DNA of 64,000 nt from Acidobacteriota bacterium (GCA_016125275.1 WGMB01000013.1:1-64000); one strand, 5' to 3'; positions 46,683 to 55,929 are shown, counted from the stretch's first letter. Numbers and translations: made by a program. The notes: generated by a model not told the origin, from the sequence alone.

Positions 46683-47510
46683 CTAAGGGCGCCAGGTCAG
46701 CCGCTGCTCCGCGCCGTCCTCCGCCCCGGCCACGCCGCGGAAGCGCAGGGTCGCGCCGCGCTCGTCGAGCGAGCTCTCCAGCCAGCCCAGCCGCTCGTCG
46801 GGATGGAAAGGCATGCCGATCGCCGGCAAGGCCAGTAGATGGAGCCGCCCGGCCGTGTCGCAACGAAATACGTGCTGGTGCCCGCTGATCACCGCCTTGA
46901 CCTGCGGACGCACCTGCAGCAAGGCCAGCAAGCGATCGCCGTCGAGTAAGGCTTGGTCGTCGTCTCCCAAATGGTGATGCACCATGATGACCGTGGGGCG
47001 CTGGTCATGCGTGTCGAGGAACTCGCCCAGCCAGCGCCGCTGCGATTCGCCCAGCAGGCCCGGTACGACGTCGGTGCGGAACAGGGAGTCCAAACCGATC
47101 AGCCGCAACTGTGGCGTCTCGACGACCGAGACCATGCGCTCGGCGGCCACAGGGGCGTCCGGTGCGAAGCGCCGCAGCATACGGTCCCGGCGATCGTGGT
47201 TGCCCGGCAGCATCACCGCCGGCCGCGCCGCCATCAGCGGATGAAACACCTGCTGCCAACGGCCGTAGTCGCCGTCTTCCCCCGAACCCCAGGCCAAGTC
47301 GCCCAAAAAGCAGACGATCTCCGGCTCGCTCTCCTGGGCCTGCGAGGCCGCCACGGTGGCGTTGGCGAAGGGCTGGTGGCCGCTGTCGAACGCCGCCAGG
47401 GGATCGAGCCCCACGTGCGTATCGGCCAGCAGAGCGGCTCGAATCGGGCCTGAATTCGGCCGGCGCAGCCGAAAAACAACGACATTTTCAGCGACCTCGA
47501 GGGATCGCAA
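46683..47510 (-). CDS. Calcineurin-type metallophosphoesterase
   Basis: About 275 residues. All metal-binding motifs are present in order: LLADTHVG, FLGDLAWG, MLPGNHDRR, MVHHHLG and ISGHQHVF. It is a cytoplasmic phosphoesterase of unknown substrate (3',5'-cNMP or Icc-like). The start is uncertain: a TTG at 47510 (MRSLEVAEN) gives a compact protein, while the frame is open to 47663. No clear Shine-Dalgarno sequence favours either. Its stop is 11 bases from the start of the secreted-protein gene. Confidence 0.85.
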   Translation of the reverse strand: MRSLEVAENVVVFRLRRPNSGPIRAALLADTHVGLDPLAAFDSGHQPFANATVAASQAQESEPEIVCFLGDLAWGSGEDGDYGRWQQVFHPLMAARPAVMLPGNHDRRDRMLRRFAPDAPVAAERMVSVVETPQLRLIGLDSLFRTDVVPGLLGESQRRWLGEFLDTHDQRPTVIMVHHHLGDDDQALLDGDRLLALLQVRPQVKAVISGHQHVFRCDTAGRLHLLALPAIGMPFHPDERLGWLESSLDERGATLRFRGVAGAEDGAEQRLTWRP

Positions 47511-47735
47511 CCAGGGGGACCCGGACGGACTTCGGACGGCGATGGGGGCTCTCCTCGGCCCTATCCTAAACCCTCCCGCCCCCGCGCGTGGGATAAAGAT
47601 TCGGCCGCACGCCCCAAAGGCCCGGATCGCGCAAAGCGACCGCGGCTGCTGTGTGCCCCGCATGATAGGCTCAAGAATTCCGCGCCGCGGATCGCATTTC
47701 TTTCAGCCGCCCCCTTCCCGATTCAGCGGTCGCCG
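47511..47735. other. Divergent intergenic region, no clear gene
   Basis: 225 bases between the phosphoesterase and recO, which are transcribed in opposite directions. The phosphoesterase frame stays open through most of it, so part may be coding if an upstream start is used. I see no convincing -35/-10 pair, RNA gene or repeat. Confidence 0.4.
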
Positions 47736-48506
47736 ATGCCCGCCCGTGAAAGCGAAGCGTTCGTTCTGCGCAGCTATCCCTACCGGGAGGCCGACCTGAT
47801 CGTGAGCTTCTTCAGCCGCGATCTGGGCAAGCTGCGAGGCATAGCCCGCGGCGTGCGGCGTCCCAAGAGCCGCTTCGGCGCCTCGCTCGAACGCCTCTCC
47901 CACTCCCGCATCAGCTACTTCCAAAAGGACAACTTGGAACTCGTTCGCATTGACCGCGGGGAACTGCTCAGCCCCGCGCCGACCATGCGCGTCGACTACG
48001 GCGCCAGCGTCGCCTTGGACCTGATCGCCGAGATCTCCGACGAGCTGCTGCCGGAGCACGAGCCGCAAGACGCGCACTTCCGTCTGCTGACGCACGTGTT
48101 GGAGCGGGTCGTCGCCGCCGCCCCTGACCCGGGATCCGGCCCCTCCCCGGACGTGCAGCGCGCGCTGACCTACTTCCAGCTCTGGACCCTCCGGCTGGCC
48201 GGCCTGCTGCCTCCGTTCGGCGTCTGCCTGGAGACCGGCGAGGAGCTCGAACCCGACGAGCCGGCCTACTTCGAGCGCTCGAGCCAAGGGCTGTTCCGGG
48301 CGGAGCGAAAAACGTCGAGCTCCTGGCTACTCTCGCCCGCCTCGCGGCGGCTCGCCCAGGAGATGCTCAAGCGGCCTCTCTCGGAAGTCCCCGCCGCCGG
48401 CTGGACGGCCCACACGGCCGACGACTTGCGCCGCTATCTGGTGCAGCGGCTGGAGGCGCACATCGAGAAGCGCTTGCGCGCCGGCTTGATGCTGGCGGCG
48501 CTGTAG
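47736..48506 (+). CDS. recO: DNA repair protein RecO
   Basis: RecO of 256 residues, which loads RecA with RecR at gaps (RecF pathway). The N-terminal OB fold has ESEAFVLRSYPYREADLIVS and GKLRGIARGVRRPKSRFGAS. The helical C-terminal part has ALTYFQLWTLRLAGLLPPFG and GVCLETGEEL, where many RecO proteins have a four-cysteine zinc site. Here only one cysteine remains, so it is a zinc-free version as in E. coli. Confidence 0.93.
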   Translation: MPARESEAFVLRSYPYREADLIVSFFSRDLGKLRGIARGVRRPKSRFGASLERLSHSRISYFQKDNLELVRIDRGELLSPAPTMRVDYGASVALDLIAEISDELLPEHEPQDAHFRLLTHVLERVVAAAPDPGSGPSPDVQRALTYFQLWTLRLAGLLPPFGVCLETGEELEPDEPAYFERSSQGLFRAERKTSSSWLLSPASRRLAQEMLKRPLSEVPAAGWTAHTADDLRRYLVQRLEAHIEKRLRAGLMLAAL

Positions 48507-48567
48507 CGTCGGAAGTCCTTGTTTCCCGGGTGCGGCGGGCCTAGGATGTGGGCGGAGGAAACCATCC

Positions 48568-49650
48568 ATGCACGATCGCCTCTCCCGCCGCAGCCTCCTG
48601 CGCCTCGTCGCCGGAGCCGCCGGGCTGGCTTCCGCGTCCGCCGCTGAGTGGCCGCCGAAGCTGGGCCCCGGCACGCCGAAGATCTGCGTCGGCTCGAGCC
48701 CGACCGCTTCGCCCGAAGAGATTCGGCAGTGGAAGCAAGTCGGCGTCGACCACGTGTTGATGGGCGGACCCCGCGAGCTGCCCTGGACCGAGGCGAGCTT
48801 GCGCCCGATCCTCGAGCGCTACCGGGCCGGCGGCGTCGAAGTGATCAACATGATGATCGGCGGGATGAACGACATCGTTTGGGGTCGTCCCGGCCGCGAC
48901 CAGGCGATCGAAAAGATCATCGCCTCCATCCGGGCCGCCGGCAAGGTCGGCCTGCCGGTGATCGAGTACAACTTCTACGCCCATCGCTTGATCGAGGGCT
49001 ACAAGGAGGAGACCGGACGCGGCGGGGCGGGCTACACCGCCTACGACTACGAGCTCTCCAAGAACTTGCCGCCGAAAGAGGACGTGGGGACTCACACGCG
49101 GGCCCAGCAGCTCGATCGCGCCCGACACTTTCTCGAGGCCGTCGTGCCCGAGGCCGAGAAAGCCGGCGTCCGCCTGGCTCTGCACCACAACGACCCGCCG
49201 GTGAAGATGAGCCGCGGCAGCGAGCAGCTCTTCGCCACCTTTGAGAACTGGAAGGAGTACCTCAATCTGGTGAAGAGTCCGTCCAACGGCATGACGTTCG
49301 ACTGCGGCGTGACCCGCGAGACCGGGGCGGACCCTGTGGAGGTCTGCCGTTGGCTGGGCGAGCGCGACCGGATCAACCACGTGCACTACCGCAACGTGAT
49401 CGTCCGGCGGCCTTTGGTCGACTACACCGAGGTCTTCATCGACGAAGGGCAGGTGGATATGTTCGCCGTGATGAAGGAGCTGGTGCGCCAGAAGTATCCG
49501 CGCGGGATTTATCCCGAGCATCCCCGAGCGATCGACATCGACCGCGAGCGAGGCATCCGGAATCAGTATCCGGGCGGCGGCGGAACCGTCGCCCAGATCT
49601 ATAACGTGGCCTACACCAAGGCGATGCTGCAGGCCGCCCTTTCGTCCTGA
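48568..49650 (+). CDS. TAT-exported mannonate dehydratase-like (UxuA family) protein
   Basis: 360 residues. The leader SRRSLLRLVAGAAGLASASA is a twin-arginine signal. The rest is a TIM barrel resembling mannonate dehydratase, which converts D-mannonate to 2-keto-3-deoxygluconate. Likely metal residues are in RLALHHNDPP, GMTFDCGV, NHVHYRNV and GIYPEHPRAI. GGAGGAA precedes the ATG by 8 bases. The export signal is unusual for an enzyme of hexuronate breakdown, so the true substrate may differ. Its last codons form one arm of a stem-loop with the convergent gene. Confidence 0.86.
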   Translation: MHDRLSRRSLLRLVAGAAGLASASAAEWPPKLGPGTPKICVGSSPTASPEEIRQWKQVGVDHVLMGGPRELPWTEASLRPILERYRAGGVEVINMMIGGMNDIVWGRPGRDQAIEKIIASIRAAGKVGLPVIEYNFYAHRLIEGYKEETGRGGAGYTAYDYELSKNLPPKEDVGTHTRAQQLDRARHFLEAVVPEAEKAGVRLALHHNDPPVKMSRGSEQLFATFENWKEYLNLVKSPSNGMTFDCGVTRETGADPVEVCRWLGERDRINHVHYRNVIVRRPLVDYTEVFIDEGQVDMFAVMKELVRQKYPRGIYPEHPRAIDIDRERGIRNQYPGGGGTVAQIYNVAYTKAMLQAALSS

Positions 49651-49658
49651 GGCGGCCT
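49631..49658. other. 8-bp stem-loop spanning two convergent stop codons
   Basis: AGGCCGCC (49631-49638) and GGCGGCCT (49651-49658) pair perfectly around a 12-base loop that holds the TGA of the dehydratase-like gene. The right arm reaches the stop of the cytochrome gene (49658-49660). No T run follows. It is a possible bidirectional terminator. Confidence 0.5.
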
Positions 49659-51253
49659 TACAGCGACAGCAGGTATTCCACGATCGCTTTCATGTCGGCC
49701 TCCTCGAAGGGGTAGGGCGGCATCGTGGAGCCCTCGACGAACGCCGCCGGATCGCGGAAGTGGCCGGCCAGCCAATCGGCGTCGTGACGGCCGCGCATGG
49801 AATCCAGCGCCGGTCCGAGCTCGCCGCCCGAGCCGTTGACGATGTGGCACATCGCGCATTGGTTCTCTTGGTAGAGTTGTGCGCCCCGCTTGGCGAAATC
49901 CGGAGCCACTTCCAGGGCCGTCACCATGTCCGGCTCGAGGTTCGCGGAGAAGGTCGCCAGAGCGTCGCGCTGGGCCGAGCTCAGCTCGGCGTGCTCGGCG
50001 ACGTGCTTCTTGGTGGCGTCTTCCTCCGGCGCGGGATTCATCGTCGCCAGCGTCGGCCCGGACTTGGGCCCGCCCTCCGCCAAGTTGTGGCAGGAAGAGC
50101 AGTTGTTGGCTTCGAAGTAGGCGTAGCCGGCCAACTCCGCCGGCGCCAGCGCGGTCCAATCCCCGCCTCCCGGCGGTCCGGCCATCGCCGGAGCCTCGGC
50201 TTCCGGCGGCGTCGAGCGGATGGCGGCCACCGTCAGGGCCGTCCAGCCGATCGCGCAGAAGCCGACGATCCCCATCGCGGTCACCCGCTTGCCGATCCGC
50301 TGCGCCTTGCCGCGGTCGATCCAGGGCAGCAGCGCCAGCGCCGTCACGGCCAGCCCCGGCAGAACCACGGCCCCGACGATCTCGAGCGATCCCTCGAAGA
50401 ACTTGAGCATCTGAAACAGGAACAGGAAGTACCACTCCGGCCGCGGCACGAAGGACGTGTCGGTCGGGTCAGCCAACTGGCCCAGCGGCACGTCCACCAG
50501 GGCGGCCAAGCCGAACAGCAGGCCGAAGACGGCGAAAACGGCGACCGTATCCTTGAAGACCTGTTCGGGCCAGAACTTCTTCTTGGGCAGGGCCTCGTCG
50601 CCGGGCTGGGGAGCCACGCCGTGCCGACGCACCAGGTAGACGTGGAAGAACATCAGCCCCGTCGTGATCGCCGGCAGCAGCATCGTGTGCGCGGCGTAGA
50701 AGCGCGAGAACGTCGCCGCCCCGACGGCGCCGTCTTGACTCCCGAGCACCCGCAGGGTCCAGTCGCCGACCACGGGCGGCAGGCTGGCGATCTGCAACGT
50801 GACCACCGTCGCCCAGTAGGAGCGGTTGTCCCACGGCAGCAGGTAGCCCGTCAGGCCGAAAGCCATCGTCAGCAGCAGCAGCAGGACGCCGGCCAACCAC
50901 GTCGCCTCCCGGGGCTTCTTGTAAGCGCCCCAGAGAGCGACTTGCACCATGTGCAGCACAACGATGATGACCGCCAGACTGGCCCCGAAGTGGTGCAGCC
51001 CGCGAATCAGCCGGCCGGCGGTGACCTCGGTAACGATATATTGCAGGCTCAGCCAGGCTTCGCCCGGTTGCGGCGCGTAGTTGATGGCCAGCAGCAGCCC
51101 GGTGGCGAACTGGGTCACGATGGCGAACATCGCCACGCTGCCGAAAACCTGGTGCCAGCCGCTCGAGGCGGGAATCTCTTCCTCGAAGAAGCCATGGAGG
51201 GCGCTGACGAGCCCTGTGCGGTCGTCAATCCAAGCCAACAGATCGTTGAGCAT
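49658..51253 (-). CDS. Cytochrome b fused to two cytochrome c domains (quinol:cytochrome c reductase)
   Basis: 531 residues. The first ~350 are a complete cytochrome b: heme ligands in LHHFGASLAVIIVVLHMVQ and AAHTMLLPAITTGLMFFH, and the quinol-site motif PEWY in FVPRPEWYFLFLFQMLKF. After a Pro/Ala linker come two c-type heme sites, CSSCH (385-389) and CAMCH (466-470), each followed by a possible Met ligand (MNPAP, MPPYP). With the Rieske protein this gives a bc complex with its own diheme electron exit, so no separate cytochrome c1 is needed. The ATG overlaps the Rieske stop (ATGA). Confidence 0.94.
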   Translation of the reverse strand: MLNDLLAWIDDRTGLVSALHGFFEEEIPASSGWHQVFGSVAMFAIVTQFATGLLLAINYAPQPGEAWLSLQYIVTEVTAGRLIRGLHHFGASLAVIIVVLHMVQVALWGAYKKPREATWLAGVLLLLLTMAFGLTGYLLPWDNRSYWATVVTLQIASLPPVVGDWTLRVLGSQDGAVGAATFSRFYAAHTMLLPAITTGLMFFHVYLVRRHGVAPQPGDEALPKKKFWPEQVFKDTVAVFAVFGLLFGLAALVDVPLGQLADPTDTSFVPRPEWYFLFLFQMLKFFEGSLEIVGAVVLPGLAVTALALLPWIDRGKAQRIGKRVTAMGIVGFCAIGWTALTVAAIRSTPPEAEAPAMAGPPGGGDWTALAPAELAGYAYFEANNCSSCHNLAEGGPKSGPTLATMNPAPEEDATKKHVAEHAELSSAQRDALATFSANLEPDMVTALEVAPDFAKRGAQLYQENQCAMCHIVNGSGGELGPALDSMRGRHDADWLAGHFRDPAAFVEGSTMPPYPFEEADMKAIVEYLLSL

Positions 51254-51729
51254 CAGGCCGGTTCCCCTTCATGGATGGGGCCCAGCCACAGGCGGTCGCC
51301 CTCGATGCGGGTTTCATGGGTGTCGAGCCCGCGTGGCGACGGGCCGCCCTCGACCTTGCCGTCGCGCGCGAAGGTGGAGTCGTGGCACGGACACTCGAAG
51401 ACCTTCTCTTCGCTCGACCAGCTCACGCCGCAGCCCAGGTGCGGGCACTTGGGCGAGAAGGCCGTAATGGCGTCGCCGTCGCGGATCACCCAGACCGGAG
51501 CCTTCTCGACGTCGCGCCGCCAAGCGTCCTGTCGCTGGCGCTCCAGAATCAGCCGGGTCGGTTGCCCTAGGGGAAGCGCTTGCAGCGGGCCGGCGTCAAT
51601 CCAGCCCTCGGCGTCTTCATCCTTCTTCTGCCCCAGCAGCAGATACGCCGCCGCCGGAACGCCGAGGCCGGCCCCGATCAGCCCGCCCAAAACGAAAATG
51701 GCCCCTTGATACAGTCCTCGCCGTGTCAT
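51253..51729 (-). CDS. Rieske iron-sulfur protein of the bc complex
   Basis: 158 residues. An N-terminal membrane anchor (LYQGAIFVLGGLIGAGLGVP) follows a twin arginine (MTRRG). The 2Fe-2S ligands are in CPHLGCGVSW and CPCHDSTF, the Rieske box pair. It takes electrons from quinol and passes them to the cytochrome c domains. It is translationally coupled to the cytochrome b-c-c gene by ATGA. Confidence 0.96.
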   Translation of the reverse strand: MTRRGLYQGAIFVLGGLIGAGLGVPAAAYLLLGQKKDEDAEGWIDAGPLQALPLGQPTRLILERQRQDAWRRDVEKAPVWVIRDGDAITAFSPKCPHLGCGVSWSSEEKVFECPCHDSTFARDGKVEGGPSPRGLDTHETRIEGDRLWLGPIHEGEPA

Positions 51730-51783
51730 CCTGTTCGCTCAACTCCCTTTCAAAAAGCAGTCCCTCTCCGGCTGCCTGCCGTG

Positions 51784-52263
51784 CTACGGGGCGACGGGCG
51801 CGTTGCGTACGATGCGTCCGAACTGATTGCCGCCGGTCTCGCCGTGCCACCACATTCCCGAGTAGTGGTCGCGATAGAACACGATGCGCGCCGTGAAGGC
51901 CGCGCCGGCGCCGGGAAGCTCAACGTCCGTTAACGATATCACGGGGGTGTCCCCCGCCCACAACAACCGCACCGGAACCGGAGCCGTAAAGTCGTGGTCG
52001 CCGTATTGAATCCGCGCGTGGATCGTCCACAGATCGCCGGCTACCTTCACGGCCTTCTCGACTTCATACCTCTCCTGCCGAAGTTTGGAGTCATCCCCTT
52101 TTCCCGTGACCGTGAAAAATCCCTCGAGAACGACATTCCGCATCGATTTCTCGAATTCCTCTTCCTGTTGGGCCAGTTGGGCGGCGTCCGGAGTCGATGA
52201 GCACCCCGCAAACAGGCCGACCAAGAGGAGGAGGGACGGTCCCAAGCGGAGCGGCATAGCCAT
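51784..52263 (-). CDS. Lipoprotein of unknown function
   Basis: About 159 residues. The start is set by the lipoprotein signal MAMPLRLGPSLLLLVGLFAG, with the lipobox LFAGC. ATG at 52263 is preferred, but the frame is open to 52302. The mature part has a Gln/Glu helix and then a beta-rich region (LWTIHARIQYGDHDFTAPVP, VISLTDVELPG, FYRDHYSGMWWHGETGGNQF). The last segment (MWWHGETGGNQFGRI) is distinctive, but I do not recognise a family. It lies after the bc genes and divergent from galK. Confidence 0.75.
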   Translation of the reverse strand: MAMPLRLGPSLLLLVGLFAGCSSTPDAAQLAQQEEEFEKSMRNVVLEGFFTVTGKGDDSKLRQERYEVEKAVKVAGDLWTIHARIQYGDHDFTAPVPVRLLWAGDTPVISLTDVELPGAGAAFTARIVFYRDHYSGMWWHGETGGNQFGRIVRNAPVAP

Positions 52264-52316
52264 CGCCCGCCCATTGTCCCGCCGGGCGGCCCAAGGATGC
52301 AATCATAGGAATACGA

Positions 52317-53411
52317 ATGGCGGATCGGATCTTTCGCGCGCCTGGAAGGGTCAACCTGATTGGCGAGCATACCGACTATAACGAAGGTCTCGTCCTGCCG
52401 GCCGCCCTCGATCTCTTCTGTGAAGTGCGCGCCTCCCGACGCACTGACGCGCTCCTGAATGCAAGCGCTCTCAACCTCAATTCGAGCGCTTTCTGGAAAA
52501 CTCTTTCGATCCCCTCAGCGCGGCCTCGCGGTGATTGGTCCGACTACGTGGCGGGGACGGCGCAGCAGCTCGAGCGGCGCGGAATCAAGGTCTCGGCCCT
52601 GAACCTGGCCATTCGCAGCGACGTGCCCCTCGGCGCCGGCCTGAGCTCGTCGGCGGCGCTCGAGGTCGCCGTGGGAATGGCGCTGGTTTCCTACAGCGGG
52701 CGGACTCTCGGCGGCGCAGAGCTCGCCAAGGCCTGCCAACAGGCCGAGGCCGAGTTCGTCGGGCTGCAGTGCGGCATCATGGACCAGTTCGTGGCGGTTT
52801 TCGGTCGTCGCGGGCACGCTCTGCTGCTCGATTGCCGGACCCTGGAGCACCGCCTCGTCCCCCTGCCCGCCGAGGTCGAGCTGGTCATGGTCAACAGCGG
52901 CGTGCGGCACGAGCTGGCCTCAACCGCTTACAACGAGCGGCGCCGCGAATGCGAGGCGGCCGTGCGGATTCTCGGGCGCTCCCTGCGGGACGTGAGCATC
53001 GCCGAGTGGCCCGACGCCGAGTCGGCGTTGCCGGAGCCCCTCCGGCGGCGCGCGCGTCATGTGGTGTATGAGAATCAGCGCGTGCTGGACTTCGTGGCCG
53101 CTTGTGAGAGGCGGGACCTTACCGCTCTCGGACGGCTGATGCGGGACTCCCACCACAGCCTGGCTCGCGACTACGAGGTGAGCTGCTTCGAGCTCGACTT
53201 TCTGGTCGAAACGGCTGCAGCGATCGACGGAGTCGTCGGTTGCCGTCTCACCGGCGGCGGTTTCGGCGGCTGCACCGTCAATCTCGTCCGCCCCGGCTCG
53301 GTCGAAAGCTTCCGCCGCAAAATCAGCGCGGCCTATTGCCGGCGCTTCGGTCACGAGCCGGCCGTGTACGTCTGCTCGAGCGCGGACGGCGCCCGCGAGA
53401 TCGCCGCCTAA
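52317..53411 (+). CDS. galK: Galactokinase
   Basis: GHMP kinase of 364 residues, phosphorylating galactose at C1 in the Leloir pathway. The galactokinase signature GRVNLIGEHTDYNEG is at the N-terminus. The ATP loop is VPLGAGLSSSAALEVAVGMA, and the third motif is GCRLTGGGFGGCTVNLV. The catalytic aspartate lies in GLQCGIMDQFVAVFG. No galT or galE is next to it, so the rest of the pathway is elsewhere. Confidence 0.95.
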   Translation: MADRIFRAPGRVNLIGEHTDYNEGLVLPAALDLFCEVRASRRTDALLNASALNLNSSAFWKTLSIPSARPRGDWSDYVAGTAQQLERRGIKVSALNLAIRSDVPLGAGLSSSAALEVAVGMALVSYSGRTLGGAELAKACQQAEAEFVGLQCGIMDQFVAVFGRRGHALLLDCRTLEHRLVPLPAEVELVMVNSGVRHELASTAYNERRRECEAAVRILGRSLRDVSIAEWPDAESALPEPLRRRARHVVYENQRVLDFVAACERRDLTALGRLMRDSHHSLARDYEVSCFELDFLVETAAAIDGVVGCRLTGGGFGGCTVNLVRPGSVESFRRKISAAYCRRFGHEPAVYVCSSADGAREIAA

Positions 53412-53427
53412 CTCCTCGACATCCCTC

Positions 53428-54303
53428 TCAGCGCGCCAAGCCGGGGTAGCGCGAGCGCACCGCCAGAATCCGCGCCTTGCCCGCCGAGGCGCCCTCGTCG
53501 GAGTAGAACCCCACGGTGGCGTTGAGCCGATAGAAGTAGGCGTCGCCAGGCTGCGCCGGATGCCGCCCCTCCACGCCGTCCATGCCGCCTCCCGCCACCA
53601 TCTCGCCGCTGCCTTCGAGCAACAGGTAGACCTCCTCTTCGGTCGCGTGATGGTGCGGCTGGTTCGTGCCGCCCGGGGTGAACTCCATGATGAACAGACT
53701 GGTCACGGTGTGCCCCACCGAGAGCAGGTCCCGCCGGCTGTTGGTAGCCCCCAGCAGGAGCTGATACAGCGTAGACGGCGGATGGTTGCCGACGACCTGT
53801 TTCTTGGCCTCGCTCTCATGCGCGATCGGCAGCTTGACCGGCGCGCCGAAGTCTTCGAGGTCCTTGGGCGTCTTGAAGCCCATCACGATCAGCCGCAGGG
53901 GCTCGCCGGAAGGGTTTCCGGCGGCGTGCTCGGTCGTCGGGGCGAAGTACATGAAGTCGCCTTTCCGCACCGCCGCCAACTCGCCCCGGTAGCTGACCGA
54001 ACCGGCCCCTTCGAGGACGTAGTAGATCTGTTCCTCGCCTTCGTGCGACACGGTCTTGCACTGTCCGCCGGGCTGGACCACGATCTCGCCGTAGCGCGCT
54101 ACGCCCTTGACGATCGAGGTCTGCTCGTCGCCCTCTCCGAACAGCGGCCGATAGCCGCAGGTCGGCGTGGAGACGTCGCTGGGCTGGAAGGCGGCTTTGT
54201 TCGTGTTGCGGTAGAGGAAGGTGGGGTCCACCGGCCGCTCCGCCGCCATGGAGACCGCCGCGAATAGGCAGAACAGAAACGTTGCGCGCATAGCCACCGA
54301 CAT
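53428..54303 (-). CDS. Secreted bicupin protein
   Basis: 291 residues with a signal peptide (MRATFLFCLFAAVSMAAERP after a short leader; ATG at 54291 is an alternative start). Two cupin domains follow. The first, near 75-150, has SHEGEEQIYYVLEGAGSVSY and FMYFAPTTEHAAGNPSGEP. The second, near 215-280, has TPGGTNQPHHHATEEEVYLL with the His/His/Glu metal ligands. The first domain has fewer metal histidines. Function is unknown; sugar-binding or dioxygenase activity is possible. It converges with galK. Confidence 0.85.
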   Translation of the reverse strand: MSVAMRATFLFCLFAAVSMAAERPVDPTFLYRNTNKAAFQPSDVSTPTCGYRPLFGEGDEQTSIVKGVARYGEIVVQPGGQCKTVSHEGEEQIYYVLEGAGSVSYRGELAAVRKGDFMYFAPTTEHAAGNPSGEPLRLIVMGFKTPKDLEDFGAPVKLPIAHESEAKKQVVGNHPPSTLYQLLLGATNSRRDLLSVGHTVTSLFIMEFTPGGTNQPHHHATEEEVYLLLEGSGEMVAGGGMDGVEGRHPAQPGDAYFYRLNATVGFYSDEGASAGKARILAVRSRYPGLAR

Positions 54304-54387
54304 TCTACAGGTTTGGGTCTCGGCGAATGAGGCGATCGCTGTATGGACGGTTCCGGCCCCCGAAAGCCGATTCTAGAGAAGAGCCGC

Positions 54388-55929
54388 ATGACCGCCGCCT
54401 CCACCGCTACCGCCCCGCGTGGGCTGCGCTGGGCCGTCACAGCCGCCCTGGGCGTGGCTGCGCTGGCCTTGCTCAGCCACATCGCCGTCGCCTTGTGGGC
54501 GCAGTATTCGCTCACACAGGTCGAACCCATCATCGGCATCCAGGCCGGCGGATTGGCGGCCGGCCGCGGCCTCTACCTGGAGCTCGATCGCTACCCCTTC
54601 ACCGTTTCGCCGTACGGCCCCATCTTCTATGGCCTGTCGGCGCTCGCGCAGCGCTGCGGCGTCGCGGCGCTGCTGGGCGGCCGGTTGGTCTCCATCGCCG
54701 CGCTGCTGGGAACGCTGTGGCTGTTCTGGAGAATCCTGTGCGCCTGGGGCGTGGGCGAGCTCGAACGCAGGACCGGCTTGGCGTTGCTGGCCTGCTCTGG
54801 CGCGTTCGGCATTTGGGGCGTCGTCGCTCAGTCCGACGGACTGGCCTTGTTCTTCTCCGTGGCCGCGCTCGAACGCTTTGCGGCCTACGAGCGGCAGCGC
54901 CGGTGGGCGCCCTTGGTCGCCGCGGGCCTTTGCATCGCGCTCGCCATCTTCACCAAGCAGAGCTTCCTGGCGGCGGGCGCCGCCGTCACGGTCTCGCTCC
55001 TCCTCAAGGAGCCGCGCCGCGGCCTGGCCTTTGCAGGGGCTCTGGCTGCCTTCGGCCCAGCGGTCGTCGCCGTGTTGAACGCCGTGACGGACGGCGGCTA
55101 CCTCGCCAACGCGGTTCTGGCGAATCTGAACCCCTTCGCTTGGTCGAAGCTCTACGACCACCTGCGCTATTTCGCCCTCGCCAGCGGCGGTTTGGCGTTG
55201 GTCGCCGCCGCGGGACTGGCTCGCCGGGGTACCTTCCGCCTGCCGCTGCAGTTGTACGTTGCCTTCTCGCTGGCGATCTGGCTGCTGACCTCTCCCAAAG
55301 TCGGCTCGGACCTGAATTACCAGATCGAGCCGACGCTCGCGCTCTGCCTGGCCGCTGCCGTCTCCCTCGATCGCCTGCGCTTCTTCGAGCTGCTGGCGCG
55401 CAGCGATCCGGGCTGGGTGACGTTGCTGCAGATCCCTCTCCTGCTGCACCTGGTTCTCAACACCGGCGTCGCGGTGCAGTCCGGCATGAACCGCGCGGTT
55501 CGCGAACAGCTTGCTCAGCACGAGAACATGGCGCTAGCCGAGTGGACGGCTCCTGAGCGCGGGCGGCTCCTGTCCGTGGAGATCGATCCGCTGTTGCACG
55601 CCGGCCGGCCCATGGAGGTCGAGCCGTTGATCTACACGATCCTGGTGGAAGCCGGCGTCAGCCCTTCCCAACCGGTCGAAAGGGATCTCGAGACCGGCGC
55701 CTTCCGAACCGTCATTCTCTATCAGGATCTGACCAGCCCGGGCGGCTTGGTCGCCAACCCCGAGCTGCCCTCCCTGCCCGCGAGCCAGCTCGATGTGATC
55801 CGCCGCCGCTACTCACTAGCCGCCCACGTGGACGGCCCGCTGCTCGACGGCGTCTTCGTCTATGAGCCGAAGCCCCTCGACGCCACGGACGGGCTCGAGG
55901 CCTCCGCCACGCCCTCCCACGGCCAGTAG
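54388..55929 (+). CDS. Membrane glycosyltransferase, GT39/RgtA-D-like
   Basis: 513 residues with about ten hydrophobic segments. The ATG at 54388 has GAAGAG upstream and begins a helix after a short tail. Features are the first loop with EPIIGIQAGGLAAGRGLYLE, SPYGPIFYGLSALAQR and an interior of membrane helices, as in polyprenyl-phosphate-sugar transferases (ArnT/GT39/DUF2029). It probably transfers a sugar from a lipid carrier at the membrane. The last 114 bases overlap the 3' end of the methyltransferase on the other strand. Confidence 0.78.
   Translation: MTAASTATAPRGLRWAVTAALGVAALALLSHIAVALWAQYSLTQVEPIIGIQAGGLAAGRGLYLELDRYPFTVSPYGPIFYGLSALAQRCGVAALLGGRLVSIAALLGTLWLFWRILCAWGVGELERRTGLALLACSGAFGIWGVVAQSDGLALFFSVAALERFAAYERQRRWAPLVAAGLCIALAIFTKQSFLAAGAAVTVSLLLKEPRRGLAFAGALAAFGPAVVAVLNAVTDGGYLANAVLANLNPFAWSKLYDHLRYFALASGGLALVAAAGLARRGTFRLPLQLYVAFSLAIWLLTSPKVGSDLNYQIEPTLALCLAAAVSLDRLRFFELLARSDPGWVTLLQIPLLLHLVLNTGVAVQSGMNRAVREQLAQHENMALAEWTAPERGRLLSVEIDPLLHAGRPMEVEPLIYTILVEAGVSPSQPVERDLETGAFRTVILYQDLTSPGGLVANPELPSLPASQLDVIRRRYSLAAHVDGPLLDGVFVYEPKPLDATDGLEASATPSHGQ

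Noticed and set aside
47736-48506. RecO missing three of four zinc cysteines as a sign of decay
   Set aside because: E. coli-type RecO also lacks the zinc site, and the frame and fold are otherwise intact.
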